Positions 9,685-18,210 of a DNA stretch of 64,000 nucleotides are shown in pieces. Below the pieces are notes generated by a model that did not search any database, was not told where the DNA came from, and worked only from the letters and a program-made list of their open reading frames with translations. This DNA comes from Methylomonas sp. (GTDB lineage Bacteria > Pseudomonadota > Gammaproteobacteria > Methylococcales > Methylomonadaceae), in contig NZ_JALOBS010000002.1 of the NCBI RefSeq assembly GCF_023228165.1, forward strand, positions 124,001-188,000, read 5' to 3'. Position 1 is the stretch's first letter. The number at the start of each line of letters is the position of its first letter. The translations under genes and the position numbers were made by a program.

Positions 9685-9738
9685 CTGAATCGTTCGGTAT
9701 TTGCTGCTCCGAAACTACCGTTATTTCTCAACAACAAT

Positions 9739-10512
9739 ATGCCCAGGCAACCCAGTAATTGTCGCGGCTGTGGATGCCAGCTTTCGACTATACAACGCAT
9801 CCGCGGCATATGCGACAACCCGGAATGCCGTCGCAAGGATGTCAATTTCCAACAGCAGCAACGGCGTCAGGCGGCATTACAGATCATTCGCGACCAGATA
9901 CCCGCCTCCTGGCGGACCAGTACCAGCGTGGCTTTTCTGCCCCGCAATACCAATCGTTTGGTGCCACTATCCGAGACCCGCATCGAAGCGTTAAGGCAAC
10001 ATCTGGAACAAATCATAACGGAAGCTAGAGCATTGCCAGCCCCCGCGTTCGAGGTTGTTAAGGAAACCTCGGCCACAACTAATGGCGTTGACGCCAAGCA
10101 ATCCGCTTTGCCTGTATTAGATGCCGCCTGCGGACTTTGCGGCGGCCATTGCTGTGCCACGGGAGGCAATTCCGCCTGGCTTGAACCCAATACTATCCGG
10201 CGATTGCAATGGCAACGACTGCCGGTGGCCGACACCCGGATTATTGAGCATTATCTTGGTTTTGTACCGGAGGTCGGCTACGAAAACAGTTGCATTTACC
10301 ACGCAGAGAATGGTTGTTGCCTGCCTCGCACCATGCGCTCCAATGTATGCAATCAATACCTTTGCAAGGGCTTATCCGAAGTCGTGCAAGGTTTAGAGGA
10401 TGGCGACGGACGCTGTGTGGCAGCTACTGTAATTGGCGTCGCACCAATTAGCATCGCTTTAGTCGACGCTTTGGGCATTTTAGAAACCCACAAACCCGCC
10501 GGCAAAAATTGA
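9739..10512 (+). CDS. Cysteine-rich protein of unknown function
   Basis: Not assigned to a named gene. The 257-residue protein has two cysteine clusters. The N-terminal one (Cys8, 11, 13, 25, 30) looks like a zinc ribbon: CRGCGCQ then CDNPEC. The C-terminal one (Cys131, 134, 138, 139, 185, 193, 194, 204, 209, 226) resembles YkgJ-type metal or iron-sulfur binding domains. Between them is a helical linker. No signal peptide or membrane segment is visible, so it is probably cytoplasmic. It lies 54 bp after tpx and ends at a strong hairpin shared with fchA. Confidence 0.75.
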   Translation: MPRQPSNCRGCGCQLSTIQRIRGICDNPECRRKDVNFQQQQRRQAALQIIRDQIPASWRTSTSVAFLPRNTNRLVPLSETRIEALRQHLEQIITEARALPAPAFEVVKETSATTNGVDAKQSALPVLDAACGLCGGHCCATGGNSAWLEPNTIRRLQWQRLPVADTRIIEHYLGFVPEVGYENSCIYHAENGCCLPRTMRSNVCNQYLCKGLSEVVQGLEDGDGRCVAATVIGVAPISIALVDALGILETHKPAGKN

Positions 10513-10516
10513 AGCC

Positions 10517-10540
10517 GGGGTTAAGCCAAAACTTAACCCC
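10517..10540. terminator. Bidirectional hairpin between convergent genes
   Basis: A perfect 9-bp inverted repeat (GGGGTTAAG / CTTAACCCC) with a 6-nt loop lies just after the stop of the cysteine-rich gene and 33 bp past the end of fchA. On the minus strand it is followed, after about eight bases, by a short T run. It probably ends transcription from both sides. Confidence 0.7.
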
Positions 10541-10572
10541 GCATTTAGCGGCTTGTGCGGCAAAAACAAAAA

Positions 10573-11202
10573 TTATAATTTGGCGTTAACGATTTGATAA
10601 ATATCTTCCGCTTCACTATCGGCATTTTGCACAAGCGCCTGTAATTCCGCCAACCTGGCCTCGGCGAATTCGCGGTCTTTCAGACTGGCCGCGTTGATAG
10701 TCACATTTAGAGCCGCGCTTTTCAACCCGGCGTACGCCGCCATGACCGCCACCCCAGCATCGCTGATCACGCCCAGATTACCTTTCTCGGCCGCTGTCCG
10801 ACTCAAGGCGATGGCTTTAGCGCAGGCTTTGCCGCAGGCCAAGGGCACCTCGGTAGCGTCCCTCAACACCCGTTGGATTTGAGTACTGCGCCGAACTTTT
10901 TCCTCGTCGCTGGATTTGGGCAAGCTGTAGCAAGCCATCAGTTTGTCGAACACGTCGACATCGGCCTTGATCATACCGAGCAGCGTTTCCCGCAAGGCTT
11001 CGGACTCGGCCAGCAAGGCCCGCATGTCGGCTTCTACTGCTGCATATTTGGGTTTGCCCAGGGTCAGGTTGCAGACCATGCTAACCAGAGCTGCGGCTTG
11101 CGCGCCCATCACTGCGGCGGCACTGCCGCCGCCCGGCGTGGCTTGTTTGCCGGCCAGTTCGTCCAGAAAAACCTCTATGCTTTTGTCTTTGATCTCAGTC
11201 AT
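10573..11202 (-). CDS. fchA: Methenyl-tetrahydrofolate cyclohydrolase FchA
   Basis: Member of the cyclodeaminase/cyclohydrolase family that converts 5,10-methenyl-H4folate to 10-formyl-H4folate, a one-carbon step used by methylotrophs. The conserved TPGGGSAAAVMGA motif is at about residues 17-29 and the rest is all-helical. Its 209 residues are normal for the stand-alone enzyme. It lies 9 bp downstream of cysS on the same strand, so the two are likely co-transcribed. Family membership is clear; the FchA rather than formimidoyl cyclodeaminase assignment rests on the methylotroph context. Confidence 0.82.
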   Translation of the reverse strand: MTEIKDKSIEVFLDELAGKQATPGGGSAAAVMGAQAAALVSMVCNLTLGKPKYAAVEADMRALLAESEALRETLLGMIKADVDVFDKLMACYSLPKSSDEEKVRRSTQIQRVLRDATEVPLACGKACAKAIALSRTAAEKGNLGVISDAGVAVMAAYAGLKSAALNVTINAASLKDREFAEARLAELQALVQNADSEAEDIYQIVNAKL

Positions 11203-11211
11203 GTTGTACCT

Positions 11212-12585
11212 TTAATTCTCGCGGCGCCAGATAGTGTTACCGCCGGCCACATCTTCCAATACGATGCCTTGCCCTTTGAGCTGATCGCGAATCGCATCGG
11301 CCCGAGCCCAGTCTTTGTTGGCTTTGGCCGTTTTACGGGCCGCTATGCGTTGTTCGATTTCAGCCTCGCTCAAACTGTCGATTGCCGCACCGCCTTTCAG
11401 AAAACTGTCGGGGTCGTCCTGCAACAAACCAAGAATTCCGGCCAGTTGTTTCAAGGTTACCGCCAGCACGATTTTATCTTCGGCTTTGTTAAGTTCGCGG
11501 GCTAAATCGAATAACACCGCCAGCGCAACCGGTGTATTGAAATCGTCGTCCATGGCCTGCTCGAAGCGCTGTAGGTAATTGGTATCGATAGTTACGCCGG
11601 TAATCTCCACGCCTCTTAGCGCCGTGTACAAACGGGTCAGAGCCGTACCGGCATCGTCCAGTTGCTCGTCGGAATAATTTAACGGGCTGCGATAATGGCT
11701 GGAGAGGATGAAAAAGCGGATCACCTCCGGACGATATTGTTTGAGCACCTCGCGCACCGTGAAAAAGTTGCCCAAGGATTTAGACATTTTCTCTTCATTA
11801 ACCCGCACGAAACCGTTGTGCATCCAGTAATTGACGAACGGCTCGCCGGTGGCGCCTTCCGATTGGGCGATTTCGTTTTCATGATGCGGAAACTGCAAGT
11901 CCATGCCGCCGCCATGGATATCAAAATGGTTACCCAGGCAGCAGGTGGACATGGCCGAGCATTCGATATGCCAGCCTGGACGGCCTTGCCCCCAAGGCGA
12001 ATCCCAAAACGGTTCGCCGGGTTTGGCCATTTTCCACAACACGAAATCCAGCGGATCGCGTTTTGCGTTATCCACATCCACCCGCTCCCCGGCGTTCAAA
12101 TCGTCGATGTGTTTACCGGACAACTTGCCGTAGCCCTGAAAACGGTTCACCGCATAAAACACGTCGCCATTTGCGCCGACGTAGGCGTACTCTCGCTCGA
12201 TCAGAGCAGCGATCATGCTGATGATATCGGCAATCGACCGGGTGGCCTTAGGCTCAATATCCGGAGGCAATACGGCCAGTGCCCGCTCGTCTTCATGCAT
12301 GGCTTCGATGAAACGTTCGGTTAGCGCGGAAAAATCCTCGCCGTTTTCGTTGGCCCGCTGAATGATCTTGTCGTCGATGTCGGTAACGTTACGCACATAG
12401 GTCAACTGGTAACCGGCATGGCGCAGATAGCGAGCGACGGTATCGAACACCACCATCACCCGGGCGTGACCGATATGGCAATAGTCGTACACCGTCATGC
12501 CGCAGACATACATACCGACTTTGCCGGGCTGTTTGGGGATGAATTCTTGCTTGCTTCGGGTCAGGGTGTTGTAGATTTTCAGCAT
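11212..12585 (-). CDS. cysS: Cysteinyl-tRNA synthetase
   Basis: Class I aminoacyl-tRNA synthetase charging tRNA-Cys. The HIGH motif appears as CHIGHAR near residue 36 and the KMSKS motif as EEKMSKSLGN. Zinc-binding Cys and His residues are present, including HIECSAMS. The frame opens upstream at 12660, but the family start is the ATG at 12585 (MLKIYNTLTR), giving 457 residues. Confidence 0.96.
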   Translation of the reverse strand: MLKIYNTLTRSKQEFIPKQPGKVGMYVCGMTVYDYCHIGHARVMVVFDTVARYLRHAGYQLTYVRNVTDIDDKIIQRANENGEDFSALTERFIEAMHEDERALAVLPPDIEPKATRSIADIISMIAALIEREYAYVGANGDVFYAVNRFQGYGKLSGKHIDDLNAGERVDVDNAKRDPLDFVLWKMAKPGEPFWDSPWGQGRPGWHIECSAMSTCCLGNHFDIHGGGMDLQFPHHENEIAQSEGATGEPFVNYWMHNGFVRVNEEKMSKSLGNFFTVREVLKQYRPEVIRFFILSSHYRSPLNYSDEQLDDAGTALTRLYTALRGVEITGVTIDTNYLQRFEQAMDDDFNTPVALAVLFDLARELNKAEDKIVLAVTLKQLAGILGLLQDDPDSFLKGGAAIDSLSEAEIEQRIAARKTAKANKDWARADAIRDQLKGQGIVLEDVAGGNTIWRREN

Positions 12586-12696
12586 CGGAATGAGTTGGAT
12601 ACAGCGAAAGACTGAGCAATCTATCAAGATTCCAGCTTCTCTTTCAAGATAAAAACACATAGAATTCGCGGCTTGCAGCGAATTTTAGGAGCTAAT

Positions 12697-13278
12697 ATGC
12701 GCAAACCCTTTGTTTACCTGATGCTGTTTTTGTTCTCAACCCTTTCTTTTGCAACGGAAAAACAAATGTCCGACACCCAAACCAAAGTAAAAATGACCAC
12801 TTCTCTGGGCTCTTTTGTCATCCAATTGGATAATGCCAAGGCCCCCGTTTCCGCCGCTAATTTTGCCGAATACGTCAAAAGCGGTTTCTATAACGGTACT
12901 ATTTTTCACCGCGTAATTCCAGGCTTCATGGCCCAAGGCGGCGGCTTTGATACCAGCTTCGCACAAAAAGAAACCAAAGCGCCGATTAAAAACGAAGCCG
13001 ATAATGGTTTGAAAAACATACGCGGCACGCTGGCGATGGCCCGCACCAACGATCCCAATTCCGCTACCGCGCAGTTTTTCATCAACCTTAAAGACAACGG
13101 ATTTTTGGACCATACCAACCCAACCCCCAGCGGCTGGGGCTATGCGGTATTCGGCGAAGTGATCGAAGGCATGGAGGTCGTGGATGAAATGGCCAAACAA
13201 GCGACCGGTAACCGCGGCATGCATCAGGATGTGCCTAAAACCGACATCGTGATCGAAAAAGCCGAAATCATCGAGTAA
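12697..13278 (+). CDS. ppiA: Cyclophilin-type peptidyl-prolyl cis-trans isomerase, exported
   Basis: Catalyses proline isomerisation during folding. An ATG at 12697 with TAGGAG upstream gives a signal peptide (about 19 residues, ending SFA), so the protein is probably periplasmic. The cyclophilin core shows FHRVIPGFMAQGG and SATAQFFINL. 193 residues. The core resembles cytoplasmic PpiB, and a second Met at residue 24 could give a cytoplasmic form, so the A/B naming is uncertain. It diverges from cysS. Confidence 0.85.
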   Translation: MRKPFVYLMLFLFSTLSFATEKQMSDTQTKVKMTTSLGSFVIQLDNAKAPVSAANFAEYVKSGFYNGTIFHRVIPGFMAQGGGFDTSFAQKETKAPIKNEADNGLKNIRGTLAMARTNDPNSATAQFFINLKDNGFLDHTNPTPSGWGYAVFGEVIEGMEVVDEMAKQATGNRGMHQDVPKTDIVIEKAEIIE

Positions 13279-13290
13279 ACGATTCATTCA

Positions 13291-13315
13291 GGTTCCGCCG
13301 GCCTTGGGCGGAACC
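13291..13315. terminator. Hairpin after the ppiA-like gene
   Basis: A perfect 9-bp inverted repeat (GGTTCCGCC / GGCGGAACC, 7-nt loop) lies 12 bp after the ppiA stop. No T run follows, so it is a weak terminator or a stabilising 3' hairpin. It covers the upstream TTG of the lpxH frame (13304), which argues for the later TTG start of lpxH. Confidence 0.5.
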
Positions 13316-13327
13316 GCATGCCATCCC

Positions 13328-14056
13328 TTGAAAACAGACATCCTGTTCATCTCAGACCTACACATCTCGCTGGAAAAAACCGAGATTACCCGGCGTTTTC
13401 TACATTTTTTGCAGCATCGCGCCAAGCAAGCACAGGCTTTATACATACTCGGCGATTTATTCGATGCCTGGATTGGCGACGATGACAACACGCCGCCCAA
13501 TAAAGCCATCAAAAAAGCCCTTAAATCGTTAGCCGCTGCCGGGACCCGGGTTTTTCTGCTGCAAGGCAATCGGGACTTTCTATTAGGCCCACGCTTTGCC
13601 GAAGAAACCGGCATGACATTGCTGGATGAATACAGCGTGATCGATTTAGACGGTCATCCCGCCCTGCTGACCCATGGTGATTTGCTGTGTACGGATGATT
13701 TACCTTACCAGGCGTATCGAATCAAATCGCACAGTCCGGAATGGCAACAAAATGTGTTGGCCAAACCATTATGGATACGTTTGCTGGCGGCACGCTGGTA
13801 TCGTCTGCGCAGCTACTTTCATAAGCGCAACAAAACTCAGGAGATCATGGATGTCAATCAACAAACGGTTTTGGATATCTTGCAAAAACATCATTGCCTG
13901 ACCCTTATTCATGGACATACCCACCGTCCCGCAACCCACGATTTGAGCGTTGACGGACAGCCCGCCCAGCGCATTGTATTGGCGGACTGGAAGAAAGACA
14001 GCGGGGAATGTTTGCGTTGGAATGGACTGTCATTTCAACGCGAATTGCTGCCATAA
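13328..14056 (+). CDS. lpxH: UDP-2,3-diacylglucosamine diphosphatase LpxH
   Basis: Metallophosphoesterase that cleaves UDP-2,3-diacylglucosamine to lipid X in lipid A synthesis. The dinuclear metal motifs are all present: ISDLHIS, GDLFDAWIGDD, GNRDF, THGD and HGHTHRP. There is no in-frame ATG. The TTG at 13328 gives the family-like MKTDILFISDLH and 243 residues. The earlier TTG at 13304 lies inside a hairpin, so it is less likely. The start codon is the main uncertainty. Confidence 0.9.
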   Translation: MKTDILFISDLHISLEKTEITRRFLHFLQHRAKQAQALYILGDLFDAWIGDDDNTPPNKAIKKALKSLAAAGTRVFLLQGNRDFLLGPRFAEETGMTLLDEYSVIDLDGHPALLTHGDLLCTDDLPYQAYRIKSHSPEWQQNVLAKPLWIRLLAARWYRLRSYFHKRNKTQEIMDVNQQTVLDILQKHHCLTLIHGHTHRPATHDLSVDGQPAQRIVLADWKKDSGECLRWNGLSFQRELLP

Positions 14057-14179
14057 AAACCAGTAGGCAAAAAAAATCCGGCAGCACTTTGATTGAATCT
14101 CAGCGCCACCGGACCTATTACTATCTCCGCAAAAACAGACTTTGAATTTACCTAGAAGTTCACTCGGTAATCATTTTTT

Positions 14180-14380
14180 TTAAAAAGCACAGCCGGGTTT
14201 GACGCCCAGTTTTTTCAAGATAATGGCCAACGGACAAAAACCGGTAAACGACGCCTGCAACAAATTGGCCCCGACTAAAGCGGTCAACCACAGCCAATTG
14301 GGCGAGTGCCAATGGGCCAAGGCCAAACTAATCAAAATAAAAGTACCGGCAAACGCCATTACCATACGATCGATAGACAT
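14180..14380 (-). CDS. DUF2892 (YgaP-type) small membrane protein
   Basis: A 66-residue protein made of two hydrophobic helices (about residues 6-24 and 29-48) around SPNWLWLTALVGANL, ending in the DUF2892 signature GFCPLAIILKKLGVKPG. The family is usually found with rhodanese or other sulfur-metabolism genes. It lies 9 bp downstream of the sulfide:quinone oxidoreductase gene on the same strand and has an AGGAGG site. A role in sulfide oxidation is inference from context. Confidence 0.82.
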   Translation of the reverse strand: MSIDRMVMAFAGTFILISLALAHWHSPNWLWLTALVGANLLQASFTGFCPLAIILKKLGVKPGCAF

Positions 14381-14389
14381 GACAACCTC

Positions 14390-15667
14390 CTATTTTAACC
14401 GCACCACGCCCATCAACTTGAGCATCATGCGTTCATAGAACGGTTCGCTGATACCTTTTCTGACTTTGCGCATAAAGTATTTTTCAAACCCTATTTTTGC
14501 CAGATGCACCCATTTGCCGTGGTTTGCCCAGGTTGTGTTGCGTGGCGGAATCTGCGGCACCGCCAAAAACGCCACCCCGGTATCACCCAAATCGGCCAGA
14601 CACAACGCACTCAGACTGGGAATATCGGACGGCTCTTTGCCGGCCAGTTCGTCGCGGATATTATGCGCGGCGGCTGTCACCATTGACTCGATCATATAAC
14701 CGGTTTTTGGGGTACCGGTTGGAACCGGGGTTTTTTCCACCGGCGGCAAGGCTACGCAAACTCCTACTGAATAAATATTTTTAAAGGTAGGATTGCGTTG
14801 GTATTTATCGACCAGCACAAAACCACGTGGGTTTATCAATCCTTCAACGCCGCAATTGCGTACGGCATCGATCCCGGTAAAGGCCGGCAGCATCATCGAA
14901 TGTTTAAAAGGTACTTCATGTTTTTTCTTTTCGTTGCCGTCGTCATCCACTTCGGTAACATACATCATGCCGGCTTCGATGCGGTCAACCTTGGCGTTGG
15001 TAATCCATTTAACGGTTTTATCGCGCAGCGCGCTTTCCAACAAACCTTTGGTATCACCCACGCCACCCAAGCCCAGATGACCGATATAAGGTTCCGAGGT
15101 AACGAAAGTCATCGGTACTTGGTCGCGAATTTTACGTTTTCTTAATTCGGTCTCCAAAATCATTAGGTATTCATAGGCAGGGCCGAAACAGGATGCCCCT
15201 TGTACCGCGCCAACCACGATAGGGCCGGGGTCCTGCATGAATTTATCCCAATCATCCGCCGCTAACGCGGCATGGTCGACATGGCAAACAGAGCTGGTGT
15301 ATCCACCGTGCGGCCCCAAACCGGGCACTTCGTCAAACGCCAACCGCGGACCGGTGGCAATAACTAGATAGTCGTATGCCTCTGACGTACCGTCATCCAA
15401 ATCTATTTTGTTACTAGCGGCATCAACTTTGACGGCCGCTTTTTGAATAAAGTTGATGCCTTTTTTCTTCATCACAGGCGCCAACTCGATTTTCAAATCT
15501 TCCGGCTTGCGCCATTTGGGCGGAACCCAGGGGTTTGAAGGTACAAAGTGAAAGGTGGGAGAATCGGAAATCACCACCACTTCATGCTCCTTACCAAGCA
15601 CTTCCCTCATTTCGTAAGCCATCGGCACGCCGCCGATACCCGCACCTAACACCACAATTCTAGCCAT
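14390..15667 (-). CDS. sqr: Sulfide:quinone oxidoreductase
   Basis: FAD enzyme that oxidises sulfide to polysulfide or sulfur and reduces membrane quinones. The N-terminal dinucleotide fold reads VVLGAGIGGVPMA. A redox-active Cys lies in QGASCFGPAYEY and others in RNCGVEG and VGVCVALPP. The C-terminus carries amphipathic, basic helices suited to membrane attachment. The ATG at 15667 is chosen because a GAGGTG site sits about 6 bp upstream; a GTG three codons earlier overlaps that site. 425 residues. It pairs with the DUF2892 gene. Confidence 0.88.
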   Translation of the reverse strand: MARIVVLGAGIGGVPMAYEMREVLGKEHEVVVISDSPTFHFVPSNPWVPPKWRKPEDLKIELAPVMKKKGINFIQKAAVKVDAASNKIDLDDGTSEAYDYLVIATGPRLAFDEVPGLGPHGGYTSSVCHVDHAALAADDWDKFMQDPGPIVVGAVQGASCFGPAYEYLMILETELRKRKIRDQVPMTFVTSEPYIGHLGLGGVGDTKGLLESALRDKTVKWITNAKVDRIEAGMMYVTEVDDDGNEKKKHEVPFKHSMMLPAFTGIDAVRNCGVEGLINPRGFVLVDKYQRNPTFKNIYSVGVCVALPPVEKTPVPTGTPKTGYMIESMVTAAAHNIRDELAGKEPSDIPSLSALCLADLGDTGVAFLAVPQIPPRNTTWANHGKWVHLAKIGFEKYFMRKVRKGISEPFYERMMLKLMGVVRLK

Positions 15668-15883
15668 AGCAATCACCTCGTTGAATGAATAAACAGTTTT
15701 CTCAGCTGTGTCGCGGACATTTATTATTGGATTATCAGCTTTAGAAAACAGAGTCTTAAGAATATTAGCATTTGATTATATTTGCAACAAAAATATTCTC
15801 CTCCCCGAGCATAGCGCGTTATGCAGAAAAAGTCTCGCGGCGTACAATAGTCCGCACTAACAGATTCAACCGGGAAAGCATAA

Positions 15884-16279
15884 ATGAGCAACCAAGCTGA
15901 CAATGACACAAACTGGCGCGAAAAACTCACCCCTGAGCAATTTCATATCTGCCGCGAAAAAGGTACTGAACCGCCTTTTACCGGCAAATACACGGATTGC
16001 ACCAGCCCAGGCATTTATCATTGCGCCTGTTGTGGAGAGGCTTTATTTGCCTCCCAACACAAATTCCATTCGGGTTGCGGCTGGCCCAGCTTTTCGGAAC
16101 CTCTTAATAATACCAGCCTGAACGAACATGAAGACCATAGCCATGGTATGCACCGCGTCGAGGTCACCTGTAGCCAATGCGGCGCCCATCTAGGCCACGT
16201 TTTTCCTGACGGTCCACAGCCAACCGGTCTGCGTTATTGCATCAACTCCATTGCCCTAGAGTTAGAAGATAAACCATGA
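15884..16279 (+). CDS. msrB: Peptide methionine-(R)-S-oxide reductase MsrB
   Basis: Repairs R-methionine sulfoxide in proteins. Two zinc-binding CxxC pairs are visible (YHCACCG and CSQCGAH), and the catalytic Cys is in LRYCINS near residue 121. The HSGCGWPSF motif is conserved. 131 residues, no signal peptide. Its TGA overlaps the ATG of apeB by 4 bp, so the two are translationally coupled. It diverges from the sqr operon. Confidence 0.95.
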   Translation: MSNQADNDTNWREKLTPEQFHICREKGTEPPFTGKYTDCTSPGIYHCACCGEALFASQHKFHSGCGWPSFSEPLNNTSLNEHEDHSHGMHRVEVTCSQCGAHLGHVFPDGPQPTGLRYCINSIALELEDKP

Positions 16280-17580
16280 ATACGCAGCAACAGGTACAAG
16301 ATTGTCTGGATTTTATCGACGCCAGCCCCAGCCCCTGGCATGTCATCTCCACTCTGGAGCAGCGTTTGCAGGCCTTTAAATTCCAACGCTTGGATGAGAA
16401 GGACGACTGGTCATTCACAGCAAACGGACGTTATTACGTGGTGCGAGACGAGTCTTCAATCATTATCTTTGTTACCGGCCATAAAGACTTAACAGCGCAT
16501 GGTTTCAAAATCCTCGGTGCCCATACCGATTCCCCCGGTTTACGCTTAAAACCCAATCCGGTCATCAACAGCGATTATTTATTACGCTTATCAGTTGAAG
16601 TATATGGCGGCCCGATTTTAGCCACCTTCAGCGATCGGGATTTGAGCTTGGCGGGACGCCTGGCTTATCGTGACGAAAACGGTAAGATTGCCAGCCGCTT
16701 AGTGCGTTTTGAACAACCGTTATTGAGGTTGCCCAATCTTGCGATCCATATGAACCGCTCCGTCAACGAAGACGGCTTGAAGCTGAACAAGCAAACCGAG
16801 ATACCTTTAATTATTGCAACGACTACCGATCAACAATTGCCGTGCGATCAATTTACATCTTTATTGACAGCCGCCACCGGTTTGGACTCCAAACAAATTT
16901 TAAGTTGGGAATTTAACATCTATGACACCCAAAAAGGCGTGTTTTGGGGCGAAAACCAAGCTTTTTACGCCGACAGTCAATTGGACAATCTGGCATCCTG
17001 CCACGCCGGCATTACCGCGCTATTAAATGATGCCGCGTTACAGAGTGGCAATACGCTGGTATGCGCTTTTTTCGATCACGAAGAAATCGGCAGCGAAAGC
17101 TGTAAAGGCGCCTCGGGCAGCTTTCTACCCGACGTTTTGGAACGCATAACGCTCACTCAGGCAATCGACAAGCAAGGCTATCGGCGCGCGTTAGCCAATA
17201 GCCTGATGATCAGTGCCGACATGGCGCATGCCTATCAGCCGAACTTTCCCAATGCCTACGAGGCCGGCCATAAACTGTGCGTCAATCAAGGACCGGCAAT
17301 TAAAATCAATGCCAATCATCGCTACGCCTCGACTTGCCTGTCTGAAGCAGCCTTCATGAATATATGCCAGCAGGCCGAAGTACCCTTCCAAAAATACGCG
17401 CATCGCGGCGATCTGCCCTGCGGCAGCACCATAGGCCCGATTGCCTCATCCAAACTAGGCATAGCCACCGTCGATGTCGGCAACCCTATGTGGGCCATGC
17501 ATAGTGTCCGCGAGAGTGCCGGCGTATTGGATCATGGTTACCTAATTAAAGCACTGAATCAGTTCTTTGTCGCCATGTAG
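16276..17580 (+). CDS. apeB: M18 family aminopeptidase
   Basis: Cytoplasmic zinc aspartyl/glutamyl-type aminopeptidase. Metal ligands are visible in GAHTDSPGLRLKP, the catalytic DHEEIGSES, and the C-terminal MHSVRESAG. Its 434 residues match the family's usual 430. It is coupled to msrB by an ATGA overlap. Exact substrate preference cannot be read from the sequence. Confidence 0.92.
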   Translation: MNTQQQVQDCLDFIDASPSPWHVISTLEQRLQAFKFQRLDEKDDWSFTANGRYYVVRDESSIIIFVTGHKDLTAHGFKILGAHTDSPGLRLKPNPVINSDYLLRLSVEVYGGPILATFSDRDLSLAGRLAYRDENGKIASRLVRFEQPLLRLPNLAIHMNRSVNEDGLKLNKQTEIPLIIATTTDQQLPCDQFTSLLTAATGLDSKQILSWEFNIYDTQKGVFWGENQAFYADSQLDNLASCHAGITALLNDAALQSGNTLVCAFFDHEEIGSESCKGASGSFLPDVLERITLTQAIDKQGYRRALANSLMISADMAHAYQPNFPNAYEAGHKLCVNQGPAIKINANHRYASTCLSEAAFMNICQQAEVPFQKYAHRGDLPCGSTIGPIASSKLGIATVDVGNPMWAMHSVRESAGVLDHGYLIKALNQFFVAM

Positions 17581-17637
17581 CTTTAATACAAAGTTCTACT
17601 ATTCTTGTCTGCAGGTTTCTACTGTTAAGGATATATT

Positions 17638-18210
17638 TTGGTTTTGTTCGTAAAAGGCGGTCTACCCACACACCTGCTTGTGGCCGTCACCCGGTTCCTT
17701 TTGCTGATCGGTCTAACGGTTGGCACAGCATGGGCCGAGGAAAGTCTCGAATACAAAATAAAGGCCGCCTATCTATATAACTTTACCAAATTCATTACTT
17801 GGCCTGCCTTGCAAGGGTCAACGTTTAATATTTGCCTGGTGGGAGACGATCCCTTTCAAGACTTACTGGATAGTCTGGAGGCAAAAACCGTGCAAGATAA
17901 GCCCATTCGCATATTCCGTTACGACAATATTAAGCAGGTAAAAAGCTGCCAAATTGTTTATCTGGATAATGCCGATACCCGTGTCAATGGCACCATTCCC
18001 AATACTTTATTAGTGGGCAACTTATCTAATAGCCTGACGGTAAGCAGTCTTCCTTTTTTCGCTGAATCCGGCGGCATGATCGGCTTTGCGCTGGAACAAG
18101 AAAAGGTCAAACTGCACATTAATCTCAAGGCTTTAAAACAAAGCGGTTTAGGTATTAGCGCCAAGCTAATCGAAGTATCGACGATCGTCGGGGAGGATGG
18201 GCATGAATAG
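17638..18210 (+). CDS. YfiR family periplasmic protein
   Basis: DUF4154/YfiR family. In Pseudomonas, YfiR is a periplasmic repressor of the diguanylate cyclase YfiN. A TTG start at 17638 has an AAGGA site 7 bp upstream and gives a signal peptide ending TAWA. The mature domain shows the family opening YKIKAAYLYNFTKFITWP and the late GIGFALEQEKVKLHINL-like segment. 190 residues. It overlaps the following GGDEF-EAL gene by a few bases, so the two proteins are made together and probably act together. Confidence 0.85.
   Translation: MVLFVKGGLPTHLLVAVTRFLLLIGLTVGTAWAEESLEYKIKAAYLYNFTKFITWPALQGSTFNICLVGDDPFQDLLDSLEAKTVQDKPIRIFRYDNIKQVKSCQIVYLDNADTRVNGTIPNTLLVGNLSNSLTVSSLPFFAESGGMIGFALEQEKVKLHINLKALKQSGLGISAKLIEVSTIVGEDGHE

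Noticed and set aside
14057..14179. Possible tRNA or small RNA gene between lpxH and the DUF2892 gene
   Set aside because: No cloverleaf arms or T-loop sequence could be found; only a long-loop TCCGG/CCGGA match.
15724..15930. 68-residue open frame between sqr and msrB
   Set aside because: It overlaps the msrB start on the opposite strand, has no ribosome site and resembles nothing known.
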